Assembly: GCA_944326615.1 (NCBI GenBank)
Contig: CALVEO010000014.1
Span: 1 to 37,516, forward strand
Reading direction: 5' to 3'
DNA: 37,516 bases
Source of the DNA: Candidatus Gastranaerophilales bacterium
GTDB lineage: Bacteria > Cyanobacteriota > Vampirovibrionia > Gastranaerophilales > Gastranaerophilaceae
Part shown: piece after piece, positions 1-7,516 of the stretch
Numbering within the stretch: position 1 is the first letter of the stretch
Layout: the number at the start of each line of letters is the position of its first letter
Position numbers and translations under genes: made by a program
The notes under the pieces: model-generated
Told to the model about the DNA's origin: nothing
What the model saw: only the letters and a program-made list of their open reading frames with translations
Databases searched by the model: none

Positions 1-894
1 TCGACTTTTGAAACAAAAGACGGATTTTTAAGAGTTATGGATATGTTGATTGATGCTTACAAAGCTCAAGGCAAATCCCAAGAGGAAGCTGAAAAATGTG
101 CTAACAAACATTTTATTGCAGTAACTGATAAAAATTCTGAAAAAAGTGAACTTAGAAGAACATCAAACGAAAACGGCTGGCTAGGCGACTTATATATTCA
201 TGATGATGTAGGCGGACGTTTCTCGGCATTTGACGACCACGCTTTATTTACACTTGCTTATGCCGGTATGAAAAAAGAAGATATGGTAAAAATGTTAAAT
301 GCAGCTCAGGAAGTTTCAACAGAATCATTAACAGCAGATTTAGATGTAAATGATGCATTGAAAGAAGGTATTTTCTGGGCTAATGCTAAAATGAACGGTA
401 TTTTAACAACAGTTCATCAGTATATGGGTTCAATCTTTGAAAATACGGTTTACTGGCACGCTCAAATGCAGAACGAATCTGTTAAAGATACTCTAAAACA
501 GGTTGCAAAAGTTCCTGATGCAATGCATCATTCTGCAGAAGCTCACTTTAATCCTGCAAACAAATTTGCATTCGCGTTGACTGTACCTCAGGATAACGGA
601 GTTTGCAGAGAAAATGCTGAAAGTTATGTTGAAGCTTTGACAAAATCTTACACATCAACGGGAGCATTTTTCTTAGAAACTGCAAAAACCTCTGGCATGG
701 GCTTAACTCCTGAAGCAGCAGGTGCAATAACTCAATTAAGAGCATTTGCAACAGTTTATCAGGAAATCGTTGAAAAAATCAGCGAAAACAAATCATTCCC
801 TGAAGTTCTCGACAGCGTATTGCAGCCGCACGTAGAATTCTACAAAAAGAATTTGAAAGGCGGAGTTGTAGTTCCGGGAAGGATATCTAAATAA
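1..894 (+). CDS. pgi: Glucose-6-phosphate isomerase, C-terminal part (5' end outside window)
   Basis: The frame is open from base 1 (first residues STFETKDGF) to a TAA at 892-894, so this is the last 297 residues of a longer protein. GPI interconverts glucose-6-phosphate and fructose-6-phosphate in cytosolic glycolysis and gluconeogenesis. The segment DVGGRFSAF matches the family signature around a conserved G-G-R-[FY]-S, followed by a run of helices. The far C-terminus (HPHVEFYKKNL-like end, a final VVPGRISK) has no added domain. The second classical GPI signature is not obvious, so this is a divergent member. An ATG at 37 is internal, not the start. A nested palindrome follows the stop. Confidence 0.72.
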   Translation, partial: STFETKDGFLRVMDMLIDAYKAQGKSQEEAEKCANKHFIAVTDKNSEKSELRRTSNENGWLGDLYIHDDVGGRFSAFDDHALFTLAYAGMKKEDMVKMLNAAQEVSTESLTADLDVNDALKEGIFWANAKMNGILTTVHQYMGSIFENTVYWHAQMQNESVKDTLKQVAKVPDAMHHSAEAHFNPANKFAFALTVPQDNGVCRENAESYVEALTKSYTSTGAFFLETAKTSGMGLTPEAAGAITQLRAFATVYQEIVEKISENKSFPEVLDSVLQPHVEFYKKNLKGGVVVPGRISK

Positions 895-924
895 GCGTAG
901 TAGCTACATATCAATATATATATA

Positions 925-1024
925 AACAACACCATTTTACTAAATAAGTCGTTCTGAACTTGTTTCAGAATTTTGACGGGCTGCTGAATTAAATTCAGCA
1001 TGACTGAGGTAAAATGGTGTTGTT
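925..1024. repeat. Nested palindromic element between convergent genes, possible bidirectional terminator
   Basis: A perfect 16-bp inverted repeat (925-940 with 1009-1024) encloses two smaller hairpins: TTCTGAA/TTCAGAA at 952-958 and 964-970, and TGCTGAATT/AATTCAGCA at 982-990 and 992-1000. It fills the gap between pgi (plus) and a prepilin gene (minus). The inner hairpins of the CTGAA...TTCAG type resemble dispersed palindromes known in several bacterial genomes. The whole could stop transcription from both sides, but lacks a clean T-run. Confidence 0.7.
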
Positions 1025-1042
1025 GTATTTACGTTTTTGTAA

Positions 1043-1783
1043 TTAATATTTGGGATAATCCTTAGGTATTTGCCAGCTGTTAAAATATAAGTATGCACCG
1101 CAAAACATCCCGCTTGCGCCGGATTTACAATTATCCTGAATTAAATCAATATTTATTCCGGTGCCATAAACCCATAAGCCTGCATGCAGGATATTATGCA
1201 TATTAGTTTCTTTTAATGCTGCTTTTGTTAATGTTAAAAGAAAAATATCTTTTCCATACATGTTAGGTCTGACTTTACCATTAGTGTCTATATAAAAATG
1301 TGCATGGGAATTTTGATTTTGAAAAGCTAGTAATGTCCCGTCAGATAATTTTACTTTTGCGTAGGCTCCATCTTTAATTGAAAGATGTGCGTTTCCGTTA
1401 AGGTAATATATTACACCATCATCACTCCAGCATTCTGATGAAACATTATCTTCGCAGTTTTTGGTAATATTAAGATATGGAACAAAATATTTGTTGAAAA
1501 AATCTTTTGTAGACAAATTCCAATCCCAATTTTCAATTTCTCCGTAATCAAGTTCTGACATTTTATAGGTCTGATTTAAAACAGAATATGCTTTTTTAAA
1601 ACGATTTACAGATTCAACAATTTTCTTATGAGAAATCAAAGATGGCATTGTCAATGCAGCTACCACTCCTATTATACCGAGAGTTATAAGAACTTCGGCT
1701 AAAGTAAATGCAAATTTATATTGTTCGGATTCAGTAACTTTAGATGACGTAGTAAGTGTAAATAAATAGAAATATTTTATCAT
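1043..1783 (-). CDS. Type IV prepilin-like protein A
   Basis: Residues about 26-50 carry the class III/IV prepilin signature: Ala, then FTLAE with Glu at +5 of the mature protein, then a hydrophobic helix containing LITLGIIGVVAALT. Prepilin peptidase should cut before the Phe and methylate it, leaving a 219-residue pilin or pseudopilin that assembles through its N-terminal helix. The body has several Cys and a D-x-N-G-x-x-x-P-N-x-x-G-x-D motif that recurs in the two other prepilins of this window, perhaps a metal-binding loop. The start has a ribosome site (AGAGGA) and a good upstream promoter. Unlike the other two, its leader is short and lacks coding repeats. Confidence 0.85.
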   Translation of the reverse strand: MIKYFYLFTLTTSSKVTESEQYKFAFTLAEVLITLGIIGVVAALTMPSLISHKKIVESVNRFKKAYSVLNQTYKMSELDYGEIENWDWNLSTKDFFNKYFVPYLNITKNCEDNVSSECWSDDGVIYYLNGNAHLSIKDGAYAKVKLSDGTLLAFQNQNSHAHFYIDTNGKVRPNMYGKDIFLLTLTKAALKETNMHNILHAGLWVYGTGINIDLIQDNCKSGASGMFCGAYLYFNSWQIPKDYPKY

Positions 1784-1817
1784 AAAATCCTCTTTTTTAA
1801 TTATCTTTTATATGTAT

Positions 1818-1846
1818 ATATTACTTTATATTTCTAAATAAGTCAA
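1818..1846 (-). promoter_or_regulatory. Promoter of prepilin A
   Basis: Read on the minus strand: TTGACT at 1846-1841, 17-bp spacer, TAATAT at 1823-1818. It lies about 35 nt before the prepilin start and overlaps the first of two direct repeats. Confidence 0.65.
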
Positions 1847-1867
1847 TAATTTATTACTTTATATTTC
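1820..1867. repeat. 15-bp direct repeat, 33 bp apart, in a divergent promoter region
   Basis: ATTACTTTATATTTC occurs at 1820-1834 and again, perfectly, at 1853-1867. The 33-bp spacing is about three helical turns. The repeats sit between the prepilin gene and the divergent XRE regulator, and the first covers the -10 box of the prepilin promoter. They are candidate operators for the XRE protein; low-complexity AT sequence is the alternative. Confidence 0.6.
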
Positions 1868-1913
1868 CTGTTAATATTCACAGATTATTTCTATTATTGT
1901 TAGAAAGGTTTAT

Positions 1914-2225
1914 ATGAGTTTAAAAAAAATTTTTGCGGAAAATTTGAAAAAAATAAGAAAACAAAGAGGCCTAACTCAAGAAGAACTGGCTGAACTTGTA
2001 AATGTCGCCCCCAGACATATTTCTTTTATAGAAACAGCAAAAAGTTTTCCTTCATGTGATTTACTCGAAAGATTAAGCAAAGTGTTAAACATAAATTTTA
2101 CCAAATTTTTTGAGTATGAAAGTGAAATTTCAAGAGATGAAATCTTAAAACAGATAAATAATATTGCCACAAGATTAGATGACAAAAAACTTAAATATAT
2201 ATATAAAATGGTAAGTGAATTATAA
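1914..2225 (+). CDS. XRE-family HTH transcriptional regulator
   Basis: This 103-residue protein has an N-terminal Cro/C1-type helix-turn-helix at about residues 7-62, seen as LKKIRKQRGLTQEELAELV followed by the recognition-helix region and a conserved FIE, then L-x-x-L-S-K-V-L. A short C-terminal helical tail of about 35 residues may dimerise. A ribosome site (GAAAGG) lies 6 nt before the ATG. The divergent prepilin gene and the 15-bp direct repeats upstream suggest control of itself and perhaps of the prepilin. Confidence 0.85.
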   Translation: MSLKKIFAENLKKIRKQRGLTQEELAELVNVAPRHISFIETAKSFPSCDLLERLSKVLNINFTKFFEYESEISRDEILKQINNIATRLDDKKLKYIYKMVSEL

Positions 2226-2249
2226 AGCTCAATTATTCACATTTTGATG

Positions 2250-2258
2250 TGGTATGAT
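2250..2258 (+). promoter_or_regulatory. Extended -10 promoter for a leaderless start
   Basis: TGGTATGAT is an extended -10 (TG-n-TATGAT). Its end lies 7 nt before the ATG at 2266, so transcription would begin at about the A of that ATG. No convincing -35 is seen. Confidence 0.5.
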
Positions 2259-2265
2259 TATTTAT

Positions 2266-2979
2266 ATGGCGACAAATTTTGATTTTTTAAAAAAAGTTGA
2301 TAAGAATTTATACGGAATAATTTCAGAAGCCGAAAAACTTTACAGAGATGAGTATTTTGAACAATGCATGACCCAGACAAGAAAGTTCGGCGAAAACGTC
2401 TGTAAAAAAGTTCTCGGGAAAAATTATACCGTTGAAAAGACGATGCCGCAAGGCGCAGGCGGCATAAAAACTTTCGATAATATGCTTGCAACGTTAAATG
2501 ACTGCTCGACAGGTACGGAAACCGAAAAAGAGTTTATAAATGATTTATATTTCCTGAAAAAACATGGCAACAGTGCTGTTCATTCATCTTCCGTAAAAAA
2601 AGACGGCATGACAGCTTTAGAATGTCTTAAACGAGCATTTGAAATTGCAATAAGCTATTCTGTTTTTCACCGCGGAGCAGGTTCTGATATTTTGAGACTT
2701 CATTATGACACAGAACTTCTCATAACAGGTAAAAAAAGCGGGAAAACTCTGGCAGAAAAATATACAGAAGAAAAGGCAAAAACTGCTGTATCAACCAAGC
2801 CAAAAACTTCCGCAAAGCCGCGTAAAACAACATCTAAAAAATCAAAAAAACAATCCTCTGTTATGGTCTGCAAACCACCCCAAAAAAGAATTTCATTTTA
2901 TTGGATTTTAACAGGAATATCTTGCATTATTTCCATAGTAATCATACTGGTTTTATTTATATCAATCCATATTTCTTAA
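2266..2979 (+). CDS. DUF4145-like protein with C-terminal membrane anchor
   Basis: This 237-residue protein has a helical N-terminal domain (about residues 1-140) containing LYFLKKHGNSAVHS. That resembles the R-x-x-G-N-x-A-x-H motif of DUF4145/HsdR-N-like domains. A Lys/Pro/Ser/Thr-rich linker follows (about 160-205), then one hydrophobic segment at about 213-235, so the N-terminal domain would face the cytoplasm from a C-terminal anchor. I chose ATG 2266 over ATG 2254 because 2254 lies inside the -10 box. No ribosome site is visible, consistent with a leaderless mRNA. Its 3' end overlaps the convergent cca gene by 18 bases. Function unknown. Confidence 0.6.
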   Translation: MATNFDFLKKVDKNLYGIISEAEKLYRDEYFEQCMTQTRKFGENVCKKVLGKNYTVEKTMPQGAGGIKTFDNMLATLNDCSTGTETEKEFINDLYFLKKHGNSAVHSSSVKKDGMTALECLKRAFEIAISYSVFHRGAGSDILRLHYDTELLITGKKSGKTLAEKYTEEKAKTAVSTKPKTSAKPRKTTSKKSKKQSSVMVCKPPQKRISFYWILTGISCIISIVIILVLFISIHIS

Positions 2980-4194
2980 GGTATTTAAATAATTAATTTC
3001 ATCATCTTTTGTCATATCAGGATTTTTCAGTTTTTGTTTAAGTATTTCATCAAAAATCTGCTGGTATTTCGGCGACGGCTTTATCCCTGAATTTTTCAAA
3101 TCATCACCGGTTATTTCAATTTTAATTTTTCTTAAATCGTCAAGGTAATACCTTGCCCCCTGCTCGTCTTTTAAAATTCCGTAAAGCAAAACTGTTTCAA
3201 GGCGCGCATTTTCAAACGCTTTATAAAGTTCAAAATCAGTTTTCAATACACTCTCCGGCACATCATTGAGAATTTTTTGTTCTATCTTTGTGAGAGGCAG
3301 ACGGGACAAATCGCCGAGAACTCCGACGTAAACAAGCCAGAAAAAATTTTCGCCTGCTCCCTTGAAACTTGGCTGCAGATAATCATTTATCAGTTTTTCA
3401 ATATTAACATCAGGCAATTCAACATCATTCGGCGTTACAAGTTTATAAATCTTTTCGTTTATAAATCTTTCAAATGCATACTGATAACTGTGCCCTCTCT
3501 CTTTGTGAGAGGGCAGAATTTCGCCTTTCGCCTTCGGGGAAAGGCTGAAATTCGGGTGAGGGTCAAAAGTTTCAATCAGTTCTTTTTTAACCCTTTTATA
3601 GCTCATATCGTAATTTATATTATCAAGATAATCCTGCTGGAGTTTTTTTGTATGTTCATCAAGTGCAAAGCCGAAACGTACTGAAAATTTAAGTGCTCTG
3701 ATAATTCTTGTCGGATCATCAATAAAACTTTTGTCATGCAAAACACGCAGTTTTTTATTTTTCAAATCATCAAGTCCGCCGGTATAATCAACAATTTCGC
3801 CTGTAGTAACAGATTTAGCCAGTGCATTTATTGTAAAGTCGCGTCTCATAACATCTTCTTTCAACGAGCAACCGATTTTATCAACAACAGGAAGATGTCC
3901 TTTGCGCGGGTAGCTTTCTGAGCGTGTCGAAGCAAAATCAACAATTATCATATCCTTCTCCCCAATGCGGGAGAAGGTGCCCGAAGGGCGGATGAGGGGT
4001 GAAAGTTTCACCCTGACAGTTCCGAAATCAGGATTTACCTGAACAACTTCGCCAAATTTTGAACAATATTCTATTGCGTTTCCTACACAGGTTATATCAA
4101 TATCAAAGGATTCACGTCCGAGAAGTTCATCTCTGACGACTCCGCCTATGAAAAACAGTTTGTTTGAAGTATCCTTTATATTGATGATGTTCAT
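2962..4194 (-). CDS. cca: CCA tRNA nucleotidyltransferase / poly(A) polymerase family protein
   Basis: It adds or repairs the 3' CCA of tRNA. The head domain shows GGVVRD at residues 17-22 and the metal-binding DID at 31-33, then IVDFASTRSESY, MRRDFTINALA and the DDPTRIIRA(L)KF RNA/nucleotide-binding segment typical of class II enzymes. Two stretches do not fit the family, residues about 64-81 and 212-235. Each is encoded exactly by a DNA palindrome (separate entries), so both look like in-frame insertions into loops. The start at 4194 is preferred over ATG 4230 because a full promoter (TTGTTA-17-TAAAAT) ends 7 nt before it and no ribosome site is present. The 3' end overlaps the convergent DUF4145-like gene. 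Confidence 0.85.
   Translation of the reverse strand: MNIINIKDTSNKLFFIGGVVRDELLGRESFDIDITCVGNAIEYCSKFGEVVQVNPDFGTVRVKLSPLIRPSGTFSRIGEKDMIIVDFASTRSESYPRKGHLPVVDKIGCSLKEDVMRRDFTINALAKSVTTGEIVDYTGGLDDLKNKKLRVLHDKSFIDDPTRIIRALKFSVRFGFALDEHTKKLQQDYLDNINYDMSYKRVKKELIETFDPHPNFSLSPKAKGEILPSHKERGHSYQYAFERFINEKIYKLVTPNDVELPDVNIEKLINDYLQPSFKGAGENFFWLVYVGVLGDLSRLPLTKIEQKILNDVPESVLKTDFELYKAFENARLETVLLYGILKDEQGARYYLDDLRKIKIEITGDDLKNSGIKPSPKYQQIFDEILKQKLKNPDMTKDDEINYLNTLRNMD
3491..3562. repeat. In-frame palindromic element 2 inside cca
   Basis: Stacked hairpins: TGCCCTCTC (3491-3499) with GAGAGGGCA (3507-3515); GAATTTC (3516-3522) with GAAATTC (3547-3553), enclosing GCCTTTC (3523-3529) with GAAAGGC (3539-3545). 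On the coding strand it begins CCCTCACCCG, close to CCCTCATCCG in the other element of the same gene. It adds about 24 residues (PNFSLSPKAKG... KERGHS) between IETFD and YAFERF-like sequence, with no stop or frameshift. Confidence 0.8.
3954..4013. repeat. In-frame palindromic element 1 inside cca
   Basis: CCTTCTCCC (3954-3962) pairs with GGGAGAAGG (3969-3977), GCCC (3979-3982) with GGGC (3986-3989), and GGGTGAAA (3997-4004) with TTTCACCC (4006-4013). It encodes about SPLIRPSGTFSRIGEK between the strands GTVRVKL and MIIVDFA of the nucleotidyltransferase head. In the family these strands are normally joined by a short turn. The sequence type (CTCATCC...CTTCTCCC...GGGAGAAGG) resembles dispersed palindromes known in many bacterial genomes. 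Confidence 0.8.
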
Positions 4195-4201
4195 GTAAAG
4201 C

Positions 4202-4230
4202 ATTTTAGCGTAAAATGAATTTATTAACAA
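4202..4230 (-). promoter_or_regulatory. Promoter of cca (leaderless)
   Basis: On the minus strand: TTGTTA at 4230-4225, 17-bp spacer, TAAAAT at 4207-4202, then 7 nt to the ATG at 4194. Confidence 0.6.
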
Positions 4231-4241
4231 GTTAATAAATG

Positions 4242-4345
4242 AGGGTAAGAGGGTAAGAAGATAAGAGGGTAAGATATTTAATAAATTATTTTGTGCGTCA
4301 GCACCTATACAAGCTTACCTTCCTATCATCCTACCTTCTAATCCT
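4242..4345. repeat. 8-bp-unit inverted array, element A
   Basis: Left arm 4242-4273 is four 8-bp units: AGGGTAAG, AGGGTAAG, AAGATAAG, AGGGTAAG. After a 40-nt spacer, the right arm 4314-4345 holds four units whose reverse complements are AGGATTAG, AAGGTAGG, ATGATAGG and AAGGTAAG. It lies between cca and the helicase gene, ending just before the helicase ribosome site. Elements B, C and D in this window share the architecture but use different units. Confidence 0.75.
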
Positions 4346-4364
4346 CCTGTAATAAGGAGACAAT

Positions 4365-7300
4365 ATGCTTCAGGAAGCTTCGCGCGCAATAAATTCAGCA
4401 TTTAATAACAGTTTTATAAAAAAACTAAGCCAGTATCTTCACGACTGTGTGAGAGAAGAAGTTAAAAGCTCAACCTTTAGAAACCTGAAAGGCGACAAAG
4501 ATAACAAATGGATTTTTCTAAAAGGTGATGAACAGTTATTCTCTACAGGGGCTGAATATGTTTCACTTGACGGCAGCGACCCGAAACTGACCGAATTAAT
4601 GATACAAAGCGATCTGGGACAAAAAGATAAATACCTTATCTACGGCTATCTTTTCCTTGTCGGCAAAAGTTCAAAATCAAAAAAACATAACGAATTTTTA
4701 ACCCCGCTTTTATATATGCCCTGCAAACTTGAACGAAACGGTGTGAATATCAATTGCCTTCCGCTCGATGAAGTTTTATCGCTCAACACAGGCGCACTTG
4801 CCGCTTTAATGCGGAAAAATGACGACGAAGATGAAGTTGACCTGCTTCTTGAAGGTATTCTTGATGTTGTGCCTGATCTTCCTATAACAAAAGAAAAACT
4901 CGATATCTTTTTGACTACACTAAAATCTCTTGTTCCGGAAATCGAAATTGCCGAAAACCCCGGAGATTACAAAGAGGACGATAATATTACAAAGGCAAAA
5001 GATTTTTATAAAGAAAAAATAGACGGCGAAAACATAGACGAAATTATTGAAGAAGAAACCGAACAGGAAAAACAAAAAGTTAAACTGGAAAAAATCGCAG
5101 TAACTTACCAGAGCGCAATAATCTTGACCAAACGCCCGTCAGTAACCGCAGGAGTATTGCACGAATTAACCCAGATTGCCGAAAAACCGTCAGGAATATA
5201 TAGAGAAACAGCCCTGAACATAATTAATGAAGAATACGCACAGAGCAGGGAAAAATCTGTTCCGCTTAAAGATATGAATAAAATTACTGATTTTTACCCT
5301 ATCACTCCGCTTTCTTTAAGCGACAGCCAGCTTCAGGTTATCAAAAACATTGATAACAGTAAATTTGTAGCTGTTCAGGGGCCTCCGGGAACAGGCAAAT
5401 CCCAGACAATAGTAAACCTTGTCGCACACCTTGTAGCAAACGGCAAGACAGTTCTTGTCGCTTCCCGTATGGATAAAGCTGTTGACGTTGTTGCAGAACG
5501 TTTGAATGAACTCGGTGCATCACACATGGCACTCAGGGCAGGACGTTTGAATTACCAGAGACAGTTGAGCGAAGAGTTAAACAATCTGCTCTCACAAAAC
5601 AGCGATTTGGACGAAAGTGTTGAAGATATTCTGCTTGTTGATGTTAAAGACATGAAAGACCACCTTGATATGTTAAAAAACATGGAGGTTAAGTCTGAAA
5701 CTATTATAAAACTTGAAAAAGACTGGCACGACAAGTTATTGGAAGTAGAAGAACAGGAAAAACTTCTCGGCAAAAAAGAATTTATCAAAAAAAGCCTTAA
5801 AAAAGGCGAGATCGATATTGTATCGGGGATTATAAAAATTCTTGAACACAATATGGAAAAAGCCGGATTTATTTCAAAAATAGCGAACTTTACAAGTCTT
5901 GGCCAGCTCAAAAAAACTCTGGATTTGAAAGAATTTGACGTAACTTATGAAACCCTCGGCAGATTAAAACAAGAGCTTGATTTTGCGAATATGGAATGGT
6001 CCTTGAGACAAATCGAAGCTGAAATCCAAAAAACAGGCAATCTTCACATGCTCTCAGAACAAATCCGTACAATGAAACGCAAACAAAAAAAACTTGCGAT
6101 AAACATTTTGAAAAATAAACGCCGCGAAGCACTGAAAAGCCTTTTGCGGGACGAAAACAAACGCAGAAGATTAAAAGTCCATGCAAAATCACTTGTTACA
6201 AACAGAAAACGCCTGCAAACCAATATTCTTGAAGAAGAAGATTTTAAACCATTATTGGAAGCTTTCCCCTGCTGGTGCGTAACAACTTATGCAGTATCGG
6301 ATTCACTCCCGCTGAAACCCGGTATGTTTGATGTTGCAATCATTGATGAAGCTTCCCAATGCGATATCGCAAGCTGTTTCCCGATATTGTTCAGGGCAAA
6401 ACGTGCTGTAATTGTTGGTGATGACAAACAGCTTCCGCATTTATCATTCCTTGAAAAAGCTAAAGAACAATCTTTCTTAAGCCAGTACGGCATTCCCGAT
6501 AAATACCAGCTTATGTGGCGTTTCAGAACAAATTCAATGTTCGATTTGGCAGATTATTATTCAATGAATTCCGTTATGCTGGATGAGCATTTCAGAAGCC
6601 TTCCGCCGATTATTAATTTTTCAAACCACGAATTTTACAATGACAGAATTCGCGTAATGAGAAAAGACAAACCAGATGAAAAAGTTCTGGAGCTTGTCGA
6701 AGTCCTTGACGGCAAAGTCGATTTTGACGCAACACGTAATCTTCCAGAAATCGAAGCACTGGTTAAAAGGCTGCATGAAATAATAATAGAAGATGAAAGG
6801 CAAAATCCCGACAATCCTGTATCGGTTGGTATAATTTCACCGTTCAGGGCGCAGGTGGAACAGCTGAAAGTTTCTGTCTCAAAAGTGCTTTCAGATTATA
6901 TGATAAAAAAACACCAGATAGAAATCGGTACAGCTCACACATTTCAGGGTGATGAACGCGATATTATGCTGATTTCATGGGCGGTTGCGGATAATAGCTA
7001 CAATCAAAGTCTCATATTTTTACAGAAACCTAACCTCTTTAACGTAGCAATCACAAGAGGACGCAATAAAGTTATAAACTTTATCTCCCGTAACCCGAGA
7101 GAACTCCCCGAAGGGCATTTCAGAAATTACGTATCATATATGCAGCTTTATCAAGACCGCAAACAGGCAATGCTTTCAGGCGACATAGATGAAAATATAT
7201 ACAAAAATCCGCTTGAGCGCGAAGTTGCGGAGAAAATAAGAGAACTGGGACACAGGGTCGTTGCAGGAGCAGAAATTGCAGGCCTCAGCGCTGATTTGCT

Positions 7301-7481
7301 TGTTGATGACAAATTCGTAGTTGAAATTGACGGGCTTGAAGACAAAAATGGCGATAGAATTTCTAATGTAAAAAAACAAGCTATAATTGAACGTTCAGGT
7401 TTTAAGGTTAAACGCATAACATACCGCGAATGGCACTATTCCCCGAAAGCCTGCCTTGACAGAATTTTGATTGAAGATTAA
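4365..7481 (+). CDS. Superfamily 1 helicase with C-terminal nuclease domain
   Basis: This 1038-residue cytosolic protein has the DNA2/NAM7-type UvrD-like helicase motifs: Q-like SDSQLQVIKN, Walker A GPPGTGKS at residues 339-346, a long charged helical insertion (about 410-620), Walker B with DEAS at 661-664, motif III VGDDKQLPHLS, then EHFRSLPPII, TAHTFQGDERDIM and NVAITRGRNKV. Residues about 948-1035 form a separate domain with REVAEKIRELGH...ADLLVDDKFVVEIDG, like the DUF559/Vsr-type PD-(D/E)xK nuclease fold. The first 300 residues are not recognised. Such helicase-nuclease proteins act in repair or in phage defence; no other defence gene adjoins it. A ribosome site (AAGGAG) lies 7 nt before the start. 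Confidence 0.85.
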   Translation: MLQEASRAINSAFNNSFIKKLSQYLHDCVREEVKSSTFRNLKGDKDNKWIFLKGDEQLFSTGAEYVSLDGSDPKLTELMIQSDLGQKDKYLIYGYLFLVGKSSKSKKHNEFLTPLLYMPCKLERNGVNINCLPLDEVLSLNTGALAALMRKNDDEDEVDLLLEGILDVVPDLPITKEKLDIFLTTLKSLVPEIEIAENPGDYKEDDNITKAKDFYKEKIDGENIDEIIEEETEQEKQKVKLEKIAVTYQSAIILTKRPSVTAGVLHELTQIAEKPSGIYRETALNIINEEYAQSREKSVPLKDMNKITDFYPITPLSLSDSQLQVIKNIDNSKFVAVQGPPGTGKSQTIVNLVAHLVANGKTVLVASRMDKAVDVVAERLNELGASHMALRAGRLNYQRQLSEELNNLLSQNSDLDESVEDILLVDVKDMKDHLDMLKNMEVKSETIIKLEKDWHDKLLEVEEQEKLLGKKEFIKKSLKKGEIDIVSGIIKILEHNMEKAGFISKIANFTSLGQLKKTLDLKEFDVTYETLGRLKQELDFANMEWSLRQIEAEIQKTGNLHMLSEQIRTMKRKQKKLAINILKNKRREALKSLLRDENKRRRLKVHAKSLVTNRKRLQTNILEEEDFKPLLEAFPCWCVTTYAVSDSLPLKPGMFDVAIIDEASQCDIASCFPILFRAKRAVIVGDDKQLPHLSFLEKAKEQSFLSQYGIPDKYQLMWRFRTNSMFDLADYYSMNSVMLDEHFRSLPPIINFSNHEFYNDRIRVMRKDKPDEKVLELVEVLDGKVDFDATRNLPEIEALVKRLHEIIIEDERQNPDNPVSVGIISPFRAQVEQLKVSVSKVLSDYMIKKHQIEIGTAHTFQGDERDIMLISWAVADNSYNQSLIFLQKPNLFNVAITRGRNKVINFISRNPRELPEGHFRNYVSYMQLYQDRKQAMLSGDIDENIYKNPLEREVAEKIRELGHRVVAGAEIAGLSADLLVDDKFVVEIDGLEDKNGDRISNVKKQAIIERSGFKVKRITYREWHYSPKACLDRILIED

Positions 7482-7516
7482 ATATCTTAAGTCATTGCAT
7501 GTTGAGCCCCAAAAAT

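Noticed and set aside
3277-3684. A 135-codon plus-strand frame opposite cca
   Set aside because: It has no ribosome site, spans the palindromic insert and follows the codon shadow of cca, whose conserved motifs show which strand is coding.
7482-7516. A terminator between the convergent helicase and prepilin B genes
   Set aside because: The 35-base gap has no stem of useful length or T-run.
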